NCBI GenBank assembly: GCA_017465745.1
Contig: JAFTVM010000077.1
Span: 1-46,155, forward strand
DNA from: Oscillospiraceae bacterium
GTDB taxonomy: Bacteria; Bacillota; Clostridia; Oscillospirales; Oscillospiraceae
DNA: 46,155 nucleotides
Direction: 5' to 3'
Shown: in pieces, positions 15,938-24,288 of the stretch
Numbering within the stretch: position 1 is the first letter of the stretch
How the letters are laid out: each line of letters starts with the position of its first letter
Translations under genes and position numbers: made by a program
Notes under the pieces: generated by a model
Database searches by the model: none
What the model was told of the DNA's origin: nothing
The model's input: only the letters and a program-made list of their open reading frames with translations

Positions 15938-17998
15938 TTATTCTGTAATGGTGATTTGCAGCTGGCAGGAAGGTCCTTTTTCTTCAGGAAGCTGATCCGG
16001 GGACAGATAGAAAAGACCATTCACCGAGACTGTGTAGGTTCCGGCAGGCAGATGAAGCTGCGGATCCTGATAAAAGCTTTCCCAGAAATCTGCGTCAGAA
16101 TCGTTCACACTGTATCCGCCGGACTTGGCATACTCAAATCGGTACACCTCGCCCTTTTGCAGTGTGGTGCTGGTAAGAATATCATGCACCAGGCCACCGG
16201 AGTTAAAATCGCCGCCGTCTGAAAGGGAAAACGTGAGATAAGGATCTCCGTGCCAGATGGTGATCGTATCACCCGCCCCCTGATATTCCAGCGTGGCCCA
16301 GATTTTGATCTCATCGTCAGTGGTGTAGGTATCCTGATCGGCATAAAGCTTGATCTCAAAGCCATTGGCCATGGCGGAACTGCTGATGGTTTTGACGCCG
16401 AAGTATGCCGCAGCCTGGGCATAACATTCTTTGATCTGATTGTCGATATGGGCCTGGGTATCCGGCCAGACCAGCAGGGGAAATTTTGCCCGGATATCAT
16501 CGGCATAGTAAGCGCCGTCCCGGGGCTGCCAATATTCGGTCAGAACATATTCACCGGAATCAGTGATATAAAAGGTCAGCGCAACAGGAATGTGACTGCC
16601 GGACTCTTCGCGAAGAATACCGTTCTCAAGGGCGTATACGCAGTGATATGCAAGGCCATAGACCGTTACCGTATTTCTGTTCCCGTCCCTGGCAAGCTCT
16701 TTGAAGCTGGCTGTTTGGCAGAGACCTTCATGACTGCGGGAGTCATTGTGGTCGAGGATCCCCTGATGAATGGCCTCTTTCAGGGATGTCAGGTGCTTCG
16801 GCTGGGGTGCGTACATACTCATCATCGTATGTAATCCGGTATCTGGGTCAATCATGCTGCGGACGACCCAGTATTCACCGATCACACCTTCCAAAGCCTC
16901 GGTTCCCTCCGAAAACCAGATTGTCAGGTTTTCATCGCCGCATTGGAGCGTTATGTAGGCTCTTTCTTCCGCATCTGCTTGAATGGCATCGCCCATGCCG
17001 CTGTCCACAATGGTACCGCTGTACCAGATCATTCCATTATTTGCATCCTCGTCAGTGGGATCCGTCAGCAGGCAGACTGTCAGCACAGCACACAGGACAA
17101 CTGCAATGACCATTACCCAGATGGCAGGCTTTTTCCACTTCGATAAGTTACGGATGCGCCCACTGGGATCCCCTTCCCCGAAAGCAAGGGGCGTTCCTGC
17201 GATGATGCGCCGTCCGGTGGCCAGGGTCAACAGGGATGCAGCGTAATCGGCACGGATGCCAGATCCCATTTTGCGCACCACTGCCTCGTCGCAGCTCATC
17301 TCCATATCCTTCGATGCAAGGCTGAAAGCCAGCCAGACCAGCGGATTGAACCAATGCAGGCACAGAGCCAGAAAAGCCAGGAGCTTGACGATATGGTCAA
17401 AACGCCGGATGTGGTACTGCTCGTGGAGGATGATATAAGCGCGTTCCTTTTCGCTGAGATTGGAAGGCAGATAAATCTTCGGACGGACAAAGCCCACTAC
17501 AAATGGGGATTGGATGTCATCCGCAATCAGAATATTCTCACGAAGCGGAATAACCACCTTAAGCCGCCTGCGGATCTTCAGATACGAAATGATACTGCCC
17601 AACAGTATGATGCCCATTCCGGCGAGCCAAAGGATGGTCAGGTAGGCCGTTGGTTCAGCAGAACGTGATACCGTGACGACAACACCGTTGCTTTGCTCCA
17701 TCTGTTCCAACGCCTGCTGGTTCTGAATCCGGTCCGATGGCGTTTCAAATTCAAAATCCGGCAGAACATCGTTGATCTGCGAATGGCCGACGGGTGACAC
17801 TGCCGGAATGGCACTGACGGGACTGGGGATGGTCACAGGGAGCAGCAGCCGCAGCAGAACCACCGCCCACAGGACGTAGGAAAAAATCTTCGGTGCTTTT
17901 CGAAGGAGCAATCGGGCAGCCAGTACAACCAGAATCACAATGCTGGCGACAACGCTCATGTCCAGAACTTTCAGGAAGATTTGGATAAGCTGGTTCAT
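15938..17998 (-). CDS. BlaR1/MecR1-like M56 metalloprotease sensor
   Basis: A 686-residue membrane protein. Hydrophobic helices at ~8-32, ~40-58 and ~118-140 precede an M56 zinc protease domain with HEQYH at 192-196 and Glu238 in MSCDEAV. Another membrane helix lies at ~285-306. The following ~380 residues, outside the membrane in this topology, are not the usual beta-lactam-binding domain: no SxxK serine acylation motif is evident. The end (from about residue 575) is a beta-rich domain like proteinase-inhibitor or immunoglobulin-like folds. It pairs with the BlaI-type repressor 4 bp upstream. Known BlaR1 proteins sense a ligand and trigger BlaI loss; the ligand here is unknown. Confidence 0.88.
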   Translation of the reverse strand: MNQLIQIFLKVLDMSVVASIVILVVLAARLLLRKAPKIFSYVLWAVVLLRLLLPVTIPSPVSAIPAVSPVGHSQINDVLPDFEFETPSDRIQNQQALEQMEQSNGVVVTVSRSAEPTAYLTILWLAGMGIILLGSIISYLKIRRRLKVVIPLRENILIADDIQSPFVVGFVRPKIYLPSNLSEKERAYIILHEQYHIRRFDHIVKLLAFLALCLHWFNPLVWLAFSLASKDMEMSCDEAVVRKMGSGIRADYAASLLTLATGRRIIAGTPLAFGEGDPSGRIRNLSKWKKPAIWVMVIAVVLCAVLTVCLLTDPTDEDANNGMIWYSGTIVDSGMGDAIQADAEERAYITLQCGDENLTIWFSEGTEALEGVIGEYWVVRSMIDPDTGLHTMMSMYAPQPKHLTSLKEAIHQGILDHNDSRSHEGLCQTASFKELARDGNRNTVTVYGLAYHCVYALENGILREESGSHIPVALTFYITDSGEYVLTEYWQPRDGAYYADDIRAKFPLLVWPDTQAHIDNQIKECYAQAAAYFGVKTISSSAMANGFEIKLYADQDTYTTDDEIKIWATLEYQGAGDTITIWHGDPYLTFSLSDGGDFNSGGLVHDILTSTTLQKGEVYRFEYAKSGGYSVNDSDADFWESFYQDPQLHLPAGTYTVSVNGLFYLSPDQLPEEKGPSCQLQITITE

Positions 17999-18002
17999 GA
18001 TC

Positions 18003-18362
18003 TCACCCCCGCATCTGCTCGATCAGCTTCTGCAGTTCATCCACTTCCCTGTCGCTGAGTTTCTTCCTGGCGCCAAAGGCCGCCAGGAACGCCGGCAGGG
18101 AGCCGCCAAAGGTCTCCTCCACATACACTTCGCTGTTGCGTGCGTAGAATTCCCTCCGGGAAATCAGGGATGTGACGGTGCCGCCCTGGTTCTGAAAGAT
18201 CCCGCGGTCACACAGGCGCTTGAGTACCGTGAAGCAGGTAGTCTTTTTCCAGTGCAGGGCCCCCTCCCCCAGCTTGGAAAGCTGTCCGGAGGTCAGTGGC
18301 TCATTTTCCCAGATCAGGTCCGCAAATTTTGCTTCCGCTGTGCCCATTTTGTAGTCAGACAT
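18003..18362 (-). CDS. BlaI/MecI-family repressor
   Basis: A 119-residue winged-helix repressor. The DNA-binding half includes LIWENEPLTSGQLSKLGEGALHW and TVLKRLCDRG; the C-terminal half (GGSLPAFLAAF) forms the dimer and cleavage region typical of BlaI. Two CTACA-N3-TGTAG dyads flank the -10 of its own promoter, so it probably autoregulates. The next gene is its M56 sensor-protease. No beta-lactamase or PBP gene is linked. Confidence 0.92.
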   Translation of the reverse strand: MSDYKMGTAEAKFADLIWENEPLTSGQLSKLGEGALHWKKTTCFTVLKRLCDRGIFQNQGGTVTSLISRREFYARNSEVYVEETFGGSLPAFLAAFGARKKLSDREVDELQKLIEQMRG

Positions 18363-18378
18363 TGTGGTTGCCTCCGTT

Positions 18379-18429
18379 CTACAGATTGTAGTACACTTAT
18401 ATACTACAACATGTAGAATATCTTGTCAA
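18379..18429 (-). promoter_or_regulatory. blaI-1 promoter and paired operators
   Basis: On the minus strand TTGACA (18424-18429), a 17-bp spacer and TAGTAT (18401-18406). Two CTACA-N3-TGTAG dyads lie at 18379-18391 and 18404-18416, and a larger symmetry TTGTAGTA-N8-TACTACAA joins them at 18386-18409. They cover the spacer, -10 and start region, fitting repression by the BlaI-type protein. Beyond them, 18430-18497 shows nothing clear. Confidence 0.75.
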
Positions 18430-18497
18430 CGCAAATGCAGAAATCTTAATAAAGAATTCATAAGGGAAAGCGGAGAACTTCGGTTCGCCGCTAAATA

Positions 18498-21485
18498 TCA
18501 ATTATCTTCTGTACAGACGGTATAATGATCGATGGCAGCGCCTGTCACGGAGCTGGCCAGACTGCGCCACAGCTGCTCCCAGGTGTGGGTATTGTCATGG
18601 GTCAGCACGTAACGGCTGATATTCTTGTGTTCAGCCGATGTCACCAACGGGGTGCCGGAAACGGAGTATTTCATCAGGTACTCGTAGGTTCTTACATCAT
18701 CCTCCGTCCGCAGGACGAATTGTTCTCCGTCAAAGGACAACTCGTGGACATACAGTGCCGGATAATCCTGCCGGTAGGCTTCGTAGGTTGACGGAGCCGT
18801 CCTCTCCGGATCCAGTGTATGGTAGTGTGCCACATATACGAATCCGGGATCACCCTTTTGAGAGGACTCATAGAAAGCCTGCCATGTGTCCTCACCGCCG
18901 GTCAGTCTGCCGTCCTCCACAATGACATACCCTGCCTCCCGGGCAGCCTGGAGCGCTCCCTCCTCCGCCTGTCCGGACGGTGCGTATTCGCACAGCCAGG
19001 AAGAATTTGAGCCGGAAATCAGCAGCAGCTTCGTCTTGTCCGGGTATTCTCTCAGGGAGTAGACCTCCCAGACGATTCCCTCGATGTGGGTCTCCTCTGT
19101 GAAGGTGTCCAGGAGCCTGTCAGCAGTCACATTGGCAGGCTTCGGGTCGGTCAGTGAATAGCGGTAGGTCGCACCATTGATGGAGGTGAATAAGTACCCG
19201 GCGTATAACCCTCTGAGATTCGTCTGCGTGGGCTGCATGGCGGTCTGCTTTGGCTCCACATAGTAATGGATTCCGAAAGTATCCAGATCCTGAATGGCAG
19301 CCCGTCCTGCTTCCAGCGCAGTCTTGATGTCCTCAGAAGTGCCGTTATTGTAGGTGACCGTCACAAGGTGGCTGCGGATGCTTGCGAAGGAATATTCATA
19401 TTCCGCATCCTCATAGAAGACCTCCACAGCATCGTCAGTGGGAAGCTGCTCCGTCACTGTCCGATCCTCGATGCTGACGATGACGGGCTTGAACGCCCCG
19501 AAATCCATGGTCAGCTGCTTGCCGTCACCGCCACCGGCATCCGCCAGGATCAGCTTGCCGGTGGCCACCAGACTATCCTGATTCAAAGGCCAGCTGTTGG
19601 GAAAAGTGAATTGGTCACACAGAAGCGTTTCATCTTCCAGTCTGAGACTATAATCATAGCTTCCCCGGTCCCAAAGGGTGTATTCCCGACCGTTAACGTA
19701 GTCGTAAACCACCACATGGGTGTCGATCAGCCCGGAGCCAAAGCTGACGGTGGCACAGATCTCCGGGTAGCTGTCCCCGGTCAGGTCGGTGAAGAAAGCG
19801 TTCCAGATGGGCATACCCGTGATCAGGACGGTTTCGCCATGGTCATCCTCCGCCGTGATCTCAACACCATTACATCGGAATGTCACGCCGCCATATGCCG
19901 GATGGTCCATCTCCAGATCCATGGAAAAATCGTATTCATCCTCCATGACATAATCGAACCACTCCATCATCCCATAATCCACTTCCACATTGCCATCACC
20001 GTAAAACAGGTGGATGACTTCCTCCCCTGTTCCACGCTGACCGCCGCCTGCCACATCGTGAAGGGGCTGCAATTCCAGATGAATGAGCCAGCCGTAGATC
20101 TCCCCGGCGCCATTATCGGAATAGGTGATCAGACGCTCATAGTCGTCAGGGCTTCCCTCGTCCAACTGCGTGACGATGTACCCGTCCGCATCGGGGCACA
20201 TATCCCGGATGGCATCCTGGGGCAAAAATTGGAGCGCCTGGAGGTAGTGATAGAACAGGAAGATCCGGTCCTGCTTCGTCCATGCGGTGGGTTCCGTCAC
20301 ATAGAACTGCTCCTCCTCCAGGAACAGGCGAAGCTGGGCGCTGTATTCCTGCTGGTGGTCGTAATAGAAGAACCGGATGGCACCGGAATTCTCCAATTCG
20401 AAGTCTTCTTTCAGATGCAGATCGAAATTATCCCCGTTGACGTAGAGCTGGAAACCGTCATCGAGCCCTTCCATTTCCGCAATGGTGTCCACAATGAGCC
20501 GGGGATCCAGGTCTGCCACATTGCTGCCCTCCATGGGAAAATCACGGCTGGCTGCGGGATCCGTCAGAAAGCATACCGCCACAGCAATGCAGATCACCAC
20601 CGCCAGGACGATGACCCAGAAGGCGGGCTTCCTGTAGCTGAGCACATTCTTCACCCGCTCCTTCACGCCCACTTCCCCAAACGCCAGGGGACAGGCGGCG
20701 ATCATGCGGCGGCTGACGCTGCAAGAGAGCAGCGCCTGGGAATAATCCGCCCGCTGGTCGTGCCCCAGCTCCCGGATGACCTTCTCGTCACAGGCAAGCT
20801 CAATATCCCGGCACAGCAGGATATAAGCCACCCACATAAGTGGATTGAACCAGTGGACCGTCAGCAGCAGAAACCCCAGGGGCTTCCACCAGTGGTCTTT
20901 CCTGCGGATATGGGTCTGCTCGTGTGCGATGACATGGGACATATCCCTTTCGTTCATGCCATAGGGCAGGTAGATCCGGGGTCTGAAAATGCCCAGAACA
21001 AAGGGCGAGGGAATATGGGCGCTCTGGAAGATTCTGCCGTACAGCTTCGTAGCCGTGCGGACCCTGTGATGCAGGTATAGGCAGCTGACGGCGGTATAGA
21101 TGGACATGAGCGCCATGCCCATGATCCATACCCCGGCAATGACCGGGATCCAGATCTGCAGGGGATTGGCGCTTGCCATGGGTGCAGGAGCAAAGGATTC
21201 AGAAATGATGGGATTGACCATGCTGTTGATGGCGGGAATACCCGTGGTGATCTGCGGCGTCCGGTCCATCATGATATCCGGGCTGATCACTTCTGTGCTG
21301 GGGATCAGACTCAGGGCGCTCTCGATTGAGAAAGGGCACAGCAGCCGCACCGCCACGATGCCCCACAGCAGTACATGGACCCATCTGGGGGCCTTTTTCA
21401 GGCACAGCCGCAGGAGCAGCACAGCGAGGACCAGCCAGGTGGCGGCAATACTCATATTGACGATCTTCAGAAAGAGCTCAGTCAT
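18498..21485 (-). CDS. Large BlaR1-like M56 metalloprotease sensor
   Basis: A 995-residue membrane protein, much longer than ~600-residue BlaR1. Membrane helices are at ~8-30, ~36-52 and ~112-138. The M56 zinc site is HEQTH (188-192) with Glu234 in LACDEKV, followed by another helix at ~289-310 (VIVLAVVICIAVAVCF). The remaining ~680 residues are an acidic extracytoplasmic region that I cannot assign; it contains a segment like an integrin/FG-GAP-type protein (FTDLTGDSYPEICATVSFGSG). No penicilloyl-serine SxxK sensor motif is evident. It overlaps the upstream BlaI gene by 8 bp. The signal is unknown and probably not simply a beta-lactam. Confidence 0.87.
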   Translation of the reverse strand: MTELFLKIVNMSIAATWLVLAVLLLRLCLKKAPRWVHVLLWGIVAVRLLCPFSIESALSLIPSTEVISPDIMMDRTPQITTGIPAINSMVNPIISESFAPAPMASANPLQIWIPVIAGVWIMGMALMSIYTAVSCLYLHHRVRTATKLYGRIFQSAHIPSPFVLGIFRPRIYLPYGMNERDMSHVIAHEQTHIRRKDHWWKPLGFLLLTVHWFNPLMWVAYILLCRDIELACDEKVIRELGHDQRADYSQALLSCSVSRRMIAACPLAFGEVGVKERVKNVLSYRKPAFWVIVLAVVICIAVAVCFLTDPAASRDFPMEGSNVADLDPRLIVDTIAEMEGLDDGFQLYVNGDNFDLHLKEDFELENSGAIRFFYYDHQQEYSAQLRLFLEEEQFYVTEPTAWTKQDRIFLFYHYLQALQFLPQDAIRDMCPDADGYIVTQLDEGSPDDYERLITYSDNGAGEIYGWLIHLELQPLHDVAGGGQRGTGEEVIHLFYGDGNVEVDYGMMEWFDYVMEDEYDFSMDLEMDHPAYGGVTFRCNGVEITAEDDHGETVLITGMPIWNAFFTDLTGDSYPEICATVSFGSGLIDTHVVVYDYVNGREYTLWDRGSYDYSLRLEDETLLCDQFTFPNSWPLNQDSLVATGKLILADAGGGDGKQLTMDFGAFKPVIVSIEDRTVTEQLPTDDAVEVFYEDAEYEYSFASIRSHLVTVTYNNGTSEDIKTALEAGRAAIQDLDTFGIHYYVEPKQTAMQPTQTNLRGLYAGYLFTSINGATYRYSLTDPKPANVTADRLLDTFTEETHIEGIVWEVYSLREYPDKTKLLLISGSNSSWLCEYAPSGQAEEGALQAAREAGYVIVEDGRLTGGEDTWQAFYESSQKGDPGFVYVAHYHTLDPERTAPSTYEAYRQDYPALYVHELSFDGEQFVLRTEDDVRTYEYLMKYSVSGTPLVTSAEHKNISRYVLTHDNTHTWEQLWRSLASSVTGAAIDHYTVCTEDN

Positions 21486-21852
21486 TGTCCTCCCTCCTTC
21501 TGTAGCGGTCGATCATGGCCTGAACGGCATCGATCTCGTCCTTGGAGATCTTCTGATGCTTCGTAAAGGCGGCAATGAAGGCAGGCAGGCTGCCCTCGAA
21601 CTTCTTTTCCACGAATTCGTCGATCTCCGCTGCCTGGACCTGATCCTTGGAGACTAAACTCGTGACCACTGTGTTCTCATTTTTCAGTACGCCCCGCTGG
21701 GCCAGGCGCTTGATGATGGTGTAGGTGGTGGTGGGCTTCCAGCCCATCTGCTCCTGGCAGAGGCGAACCAGATCCTTACTTTTCACCGGCTCGTGCTCCC
21801 ACAGGATCAGGCATAAGCGATATTCGCTCTCATGTACCTTGGGTGTTTCCAT
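21478..21852 (-). CDS. BlaI/MecI-family repressor
   Basis: A 124-residue winged-helix repressor (LILWEHEPVKSKDLVRLCQE, then TIIKRLAQRGVLKNEN) with a BlaI-type C-terminus (FEGSLPAFIAAF). It is a paralogue of the repressor at 18003-18362. Two ACTCTAC-N4-GTAGAGT dyads sit in its promoter, a different sequence from the CTACA-N3-TGTAG sites of the other module. This implies separate DNA specificities for two adjacent systems. Confidence 0.92.
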   Translation of the reverse strand: METPKVHESEYRLCLILWEHEPVKSKDLVRLCQEQMGWKPTTTYTIIKRLAQRGVLKNENTVVTSLVSKDQVQAAEIDEFVEKKFEGSLPAFIAAFTKHQKISKDEIDAVQAMIDRYRRREDND

Positions 21853-21867
21853 TATTGCACCTCCTTT

Positions 21868-21922
21868 ACTCTACTGCGGTAGAGTCTATATATACTCTAC
21901 CAGAGTAGAGTTATCTTGTCAA
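21868..21922 (-). promoter_or_regulatory. blaI-2 promoter and paired operators
   Basis: Two identical 18-bp dyads ACTCTAC-N4-GTAGAGT lie at 21868-21885 and 21894-21911, centres 26 bp apart. On the minus strand TTGACA (21917-21922), 17 bp and TAGAGT (21894-21899) form the promoter, with the second dyad covering the -10. The layout mirrors the promoter of the other BlaI module. Confidence 0.8.
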
Positions 21923-21980
21923 CGCTTTTTCTGATTCTTTACAAAACCTTCAAAAGCCGCTGCCCGCAGCAATGCACATG

Positions 21981-22007
21981 CCCCGGAAATCGGCACGATT
22001 TCCGGGG
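21981..22007. terminator. Intrinsic terminator
   Basis: A 12-bp stem CCCCGGAAATCG/CGATTTCCGGGG with a three-base loop is followed on the plus strand by CTTTTCT. It lies just beyond the stop of the leftward AraC-like gene but has its T tract on the plus strand, so its direction is ambiguous. Confidence 0.65.
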
Positions 22008-22020
22008 CTTTTCTATATCC

Positions 22021-22923
22021 TTACTTTTTTGCGATGGGGAGCCAAAGCTCGCAGTAGCGGGAGTTGTTGAGCTTGTCGTTGCCCTCCTCCCAATACCAGT
22101 GGATCACGCCGATCTCCGGGGCGTCCCGCAGCTCGTAGCCGGATGTGGGAAGCCATTCGCTGACAGCCTTTCGCCGAAGCTCATCCTGGAGGGTTGTAGG
22201 ATACTCGCAACGTTCGGTTTCGCATACCAAATACTGGCCGGCAGGAATCTGCAGATGCTCATAGCTCTTTGCCACCTCACCAAGCTCCTGGTCGAAATCC
22301 GTGAGAATCCAGCCGGGAAGCTGATAGGCAAAGTAGAAGTCATAACCCTCCGGGGTGAAGTTGGTCAGCACCTGATAGGTCGTTTCGTGCTCTCTGGACA
22401 TACCCTCCAGAATGTACTGCAGCACGCGGTTCTCACAGGCAAAGTAATGGTCCTGGTCTTTCTTGTCGTTGGGAGAACCGGCAAAGCGCCGCTTATAGCC
22501 CGTCAGCTGCATCGCAGGTTTTTCTTCAATTCTGTAATTCATAATATTACCACCTTCCAAAGATACTTTGATGGACAGGCGGGAAAAGGATTTGAGCATC
22601 ACGCCGCTGCTGCGCGCCTGCGACGGTGTGATACCGTGGAACTTCTGGAACGCCTTGGCAAAGCTTTCCGGGTTGTCATAGCCATACTTGTAAGCCACAT
22701 CAATGACCTTTGCACGGGTATTTGCCAGCTCCGTCCCCGCCAGCGTCAGGCGGCGGCTGCGGATGTACTCACCGAGGGTGTGGCCGCAGAGGATGCTGAA
22801 TACACGCTGGAAATGGAAGGTGGAAGAAAAGCTCTCCCGGGCGATCTGCTCATAGTCCAGTTCCTCAGTCATATGATCTTCGATGTAATTGATGGCTTTT
22901 TGTATGCCGGTGATCCAGTCCAT
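22021..22923 (-). CDS. AraC-family regulator with GyrI-like ligand-binding domain
   Basis: A 300-residue regulator. Residues ~8-110 carry the two AraC helix-turn-helix motifs (YEQIARESFSSTFHFQRVFS and VAYKYGYDNPESFAKAFQKF). Residues ~128-300 form a GyrI/SOUL-like effector-binding domain ending YCELWLPI. The order resembles Rob and drug-binding activators such as TipA-like GyrI proteins, which respond to small hydrophobic or cationic compounds. AGGAGGGATC lies before the ATG. No efflux gene is adjacent, so the target is unknown. Confidence 0.9.
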   Translation of the reverse strand: MDWITGIQKAINYIEDHMTEELDYEQIARESFSSTFHFQRVFSILCGHTLGEYIRSRRLTLAGTELANTRAKVIDVAYKYGYDNPESFAKAFQKFHGITPSQARSSGVMLKSFSRLSIKVSLEGGNIMNYRIEEKPAMQLTGYKRRFAGSPNDKKDQDHYFACENRVLQYILEGMSREHETTYQVLTNFTPEGYDFYFAYQLPGWILTDFDQELGEVAKSYEHLQIPAGQYLVCETERCEYPTTLQDELRRKAVSEWLPTSGYELRDAPEIGVIHWYWEEGNDKLNNSRYCELWLPIAKK

Positions 22924-23012
22924 GTTGATCCCTCCTGTCGAGAATCAGTATAGCAGAGGCGGCCATAAAATGCCTGACATTGAATGCTATCATGTATCGG
23001 CTGGCAACGGTG

Positions 23013-23504
23013 TCAAAGCGTCAGCCGATACCGGGCGCCTTTCACGGTCTTTTCATAAGCCCGGAAGCCCATGCTTTCAAAGCACCGTCTGGAGCCCTCG
23101 TTCCAATTGTAGATCTCATTCACCAGCAGATGGCCGAAGCCCAGTTCCCTGCCCCGCCGGATCATCGCGGAAATGATCTTTCTGCCGATTCCCCTGCCCC
23201 GGTAACGGGGATCACCGATGACGATGGGCAGATCCTCCTGCCAGAAGGTCACGTCTCCGATCGGCTGATACGTACCGTTCTCCAAAATTTCGATGAAGTA
23301 CAGCTCTCCGGCATTGTTCAGATATTCATACATACCCTGGAGCCGTTCCATGGTATACAGATCGCGTTTGCCATCCACCAAATAGACGGTATCCTCGTTC
23401 TGATACCATTTCAGGGCGAAGTGGTACAAGCCATGATATTTCCGAAGCCGCAGGGTTTCATCGATCTGAATCACAGCAGGCTGTTTGATTCCTTGTATTG
23501 CCAT
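23013..23504 (-). CDS. GNAT-family N-acetyltransferase
   Basis: A 163-residue acetyltransferase fold. Motif A for acetyl-CoA binding is visible as RYRGRGIGRKIISAMI, and NEIYNWNEGSRRCFESMGF is the typical motif B end. The N-terminus (KYHGLYHFALKWYQNEDTVYLV) resembles aminoglycoside 6'-acetyltransferase-like or RimJ-like proteins acting on small molecules. Substrate unknown. It follows the small kinase gene by 11 bp on the same strand and likely shares its attenuated transcript. Confidence 0.85.
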   Translation of the reverse strand: MAIQGIKQPAVIQIDETLRLRKYHGLYHFALKWYQNEDTVYLVDGKRDLYTMERLQGMYEYLNNAGELYFIEILENGTYQPIGDVTFWQEDLPIVIGDPRYRGRGIGRKIISAMIRRGRELGFGHLLVNEIYNWNEGSRRCFESMGFRAYEKTVKGARYRLTL

Positions 23505-23515
23505 ATGAACCTCGA

Positions 23516-23956
23516 TTATCTGTCGAATTGTCTGTGGATCTTTTCAAGAATGGCATCCAGATCCGTTTCTGCGGACACCACATGGAGATCATGGGGCTGG
23601 GTATCGAAGCAGCCGTGTTTCTTCTCCAGCATGGCAGCAACGGGTGCGGGCAGGCTGCCGCGCATCCGCCGGGTGAAGCGGGATTTGATCAGTTCCAGAT
23701 CCGCCGTCACAAGGATACGCAGTGCGCCTTCCGGCAGCAGCGCCAGATGCTCCTTCTCAGAGATCACATAGATGATGTTCTCACCGTTGACCGCAGCGGT
23801 GAGTTTCTTTTGAAACATTACTTTGGCGAGATTTTCATTCTTGGCAAGGCGCAGGTAGTCCTTACCCGTAAAAACTTCGCATGGAAAGCTGGCGGCGATC
23901 TTCTGGGCAAGGGTGCTCTTGCCGGTGCAGCTTTCACCAAAAATTCCGATAACCAT
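23516..23956 (-). CDS. Small P-loop kinase/ATPase
   Basis: A 146-residue nucleotide-binding protein with Walker A GESCTGKST at residues ~7-15 and an arginine-rich lid-like region (KSRFTRRMRG). It has the layout of adenylylsulfate or cytidylate kinase-like AAA_18 proteins; substrate not identifiable. I chose ATG 23956, preceded by AAAGGAG. The frame stays open upstream to 24097 through a leader with its own possible start (MMDIHNTACGRR) and a terminator hairpin, so an extended leader-peptide fusion is possible. The next gene is an acetyltransferase, and such pairs can modify antibiotics or metabolites, but that is inference. Confidence 0.78.
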   Translation of the reverse strand: MVIGIFGESCTGKSTLAQKIAASFPCEVFTGKDYLRLAKNENLAKVMFQKKLTAAVNGENIIYVISEKEHLALLPEGALRILVTADLELIKSRFTRRMRGSLPAPVAAMLEKKHGCFDTQPHDLHVVSAETDLDAILEKIHRQFDR

Positions 23957-23994
23957 AATTCTCCTTTCTGTATCCGGGATTGTGGAATCCCTCC

Positions 23995-24119
23995 AAAACA
24001 AAAAATGGCGTAAGCAGAAGCTTACGCCATAAACATCGGATTCGAGGAAAAGGGCATGGCTTCTGCGTCCGCAAGCAGTATTGTGAATGTCCATCATGAA
24101 GCCAATTCCTCACTGAAAC
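23995..24119 (-). promoter_or_regulatory. Attenuator-like leader of the kinase-acetyltransferase operon
   Basis: On the minus strand the transcript leader contains a terminator hairpin: ATGGCGTAAGC pairs with GCTTACGCCAT (24005-24015 with 24020-24030) and is followed by TTTTTTGTTTT. An upstream GCAGAAGC (24058-24065) is exactly complementary to GCTTCTGC in the terminator, so an antiterminator can form instead. An open frame with a possible RBS starts at 24097 (ATGATG). This is the layout of leader-peptide attenuators of antibiotic-resistance genes or of a riboswitch. No known riboswitch class is recognised. Confidence 0.6.
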
Positions 24120-24126
24120 TGGAAAT

Positions 24127-24155
24127 ATCATAACACTGCAAGAAAGAATTGTCAA
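24127..24155 (-). promoter_or_regulatory. SigA-type promoter of the kinase-acetyltransferase operon
   Basis: A consensus TTGACA (24150-24155), 17-bp spacer and TATGAT (24127-24132) on the minus strand put the start near 24119, giving a leader of about 160 nt before the kinase ATG. Between this promoter and 24289, TGAAACC (24218-24224) could be an ECF-type -35 for the rightward sigma factor, but no matching -10 was clear. Confidence 0.75.
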
Positions 24156-24288
24156 ATGAAGATACAGCAGGCATCCGACTCCCTGATTTTGAGGTATTAT
24201 AAAAAATAAGCAAACAGTGAAACCATTTATCCTGTTTTTGAGATATGATAAGTGAAAGCAGCTTTCAATACAGAAGGAGTCATTTCCC

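Noticed and set aside
19266-21080. 604-codon forward open frame
   Set aside because: Antisense shadow of the larger BlaR1-like gene.
15938-21485. Beta-lactam resistance operon
   Set aside because: There is no beta-lactamase or PBP2a-like gene, and the M56 proteins show no evident SxxK penicillin sensor motif.
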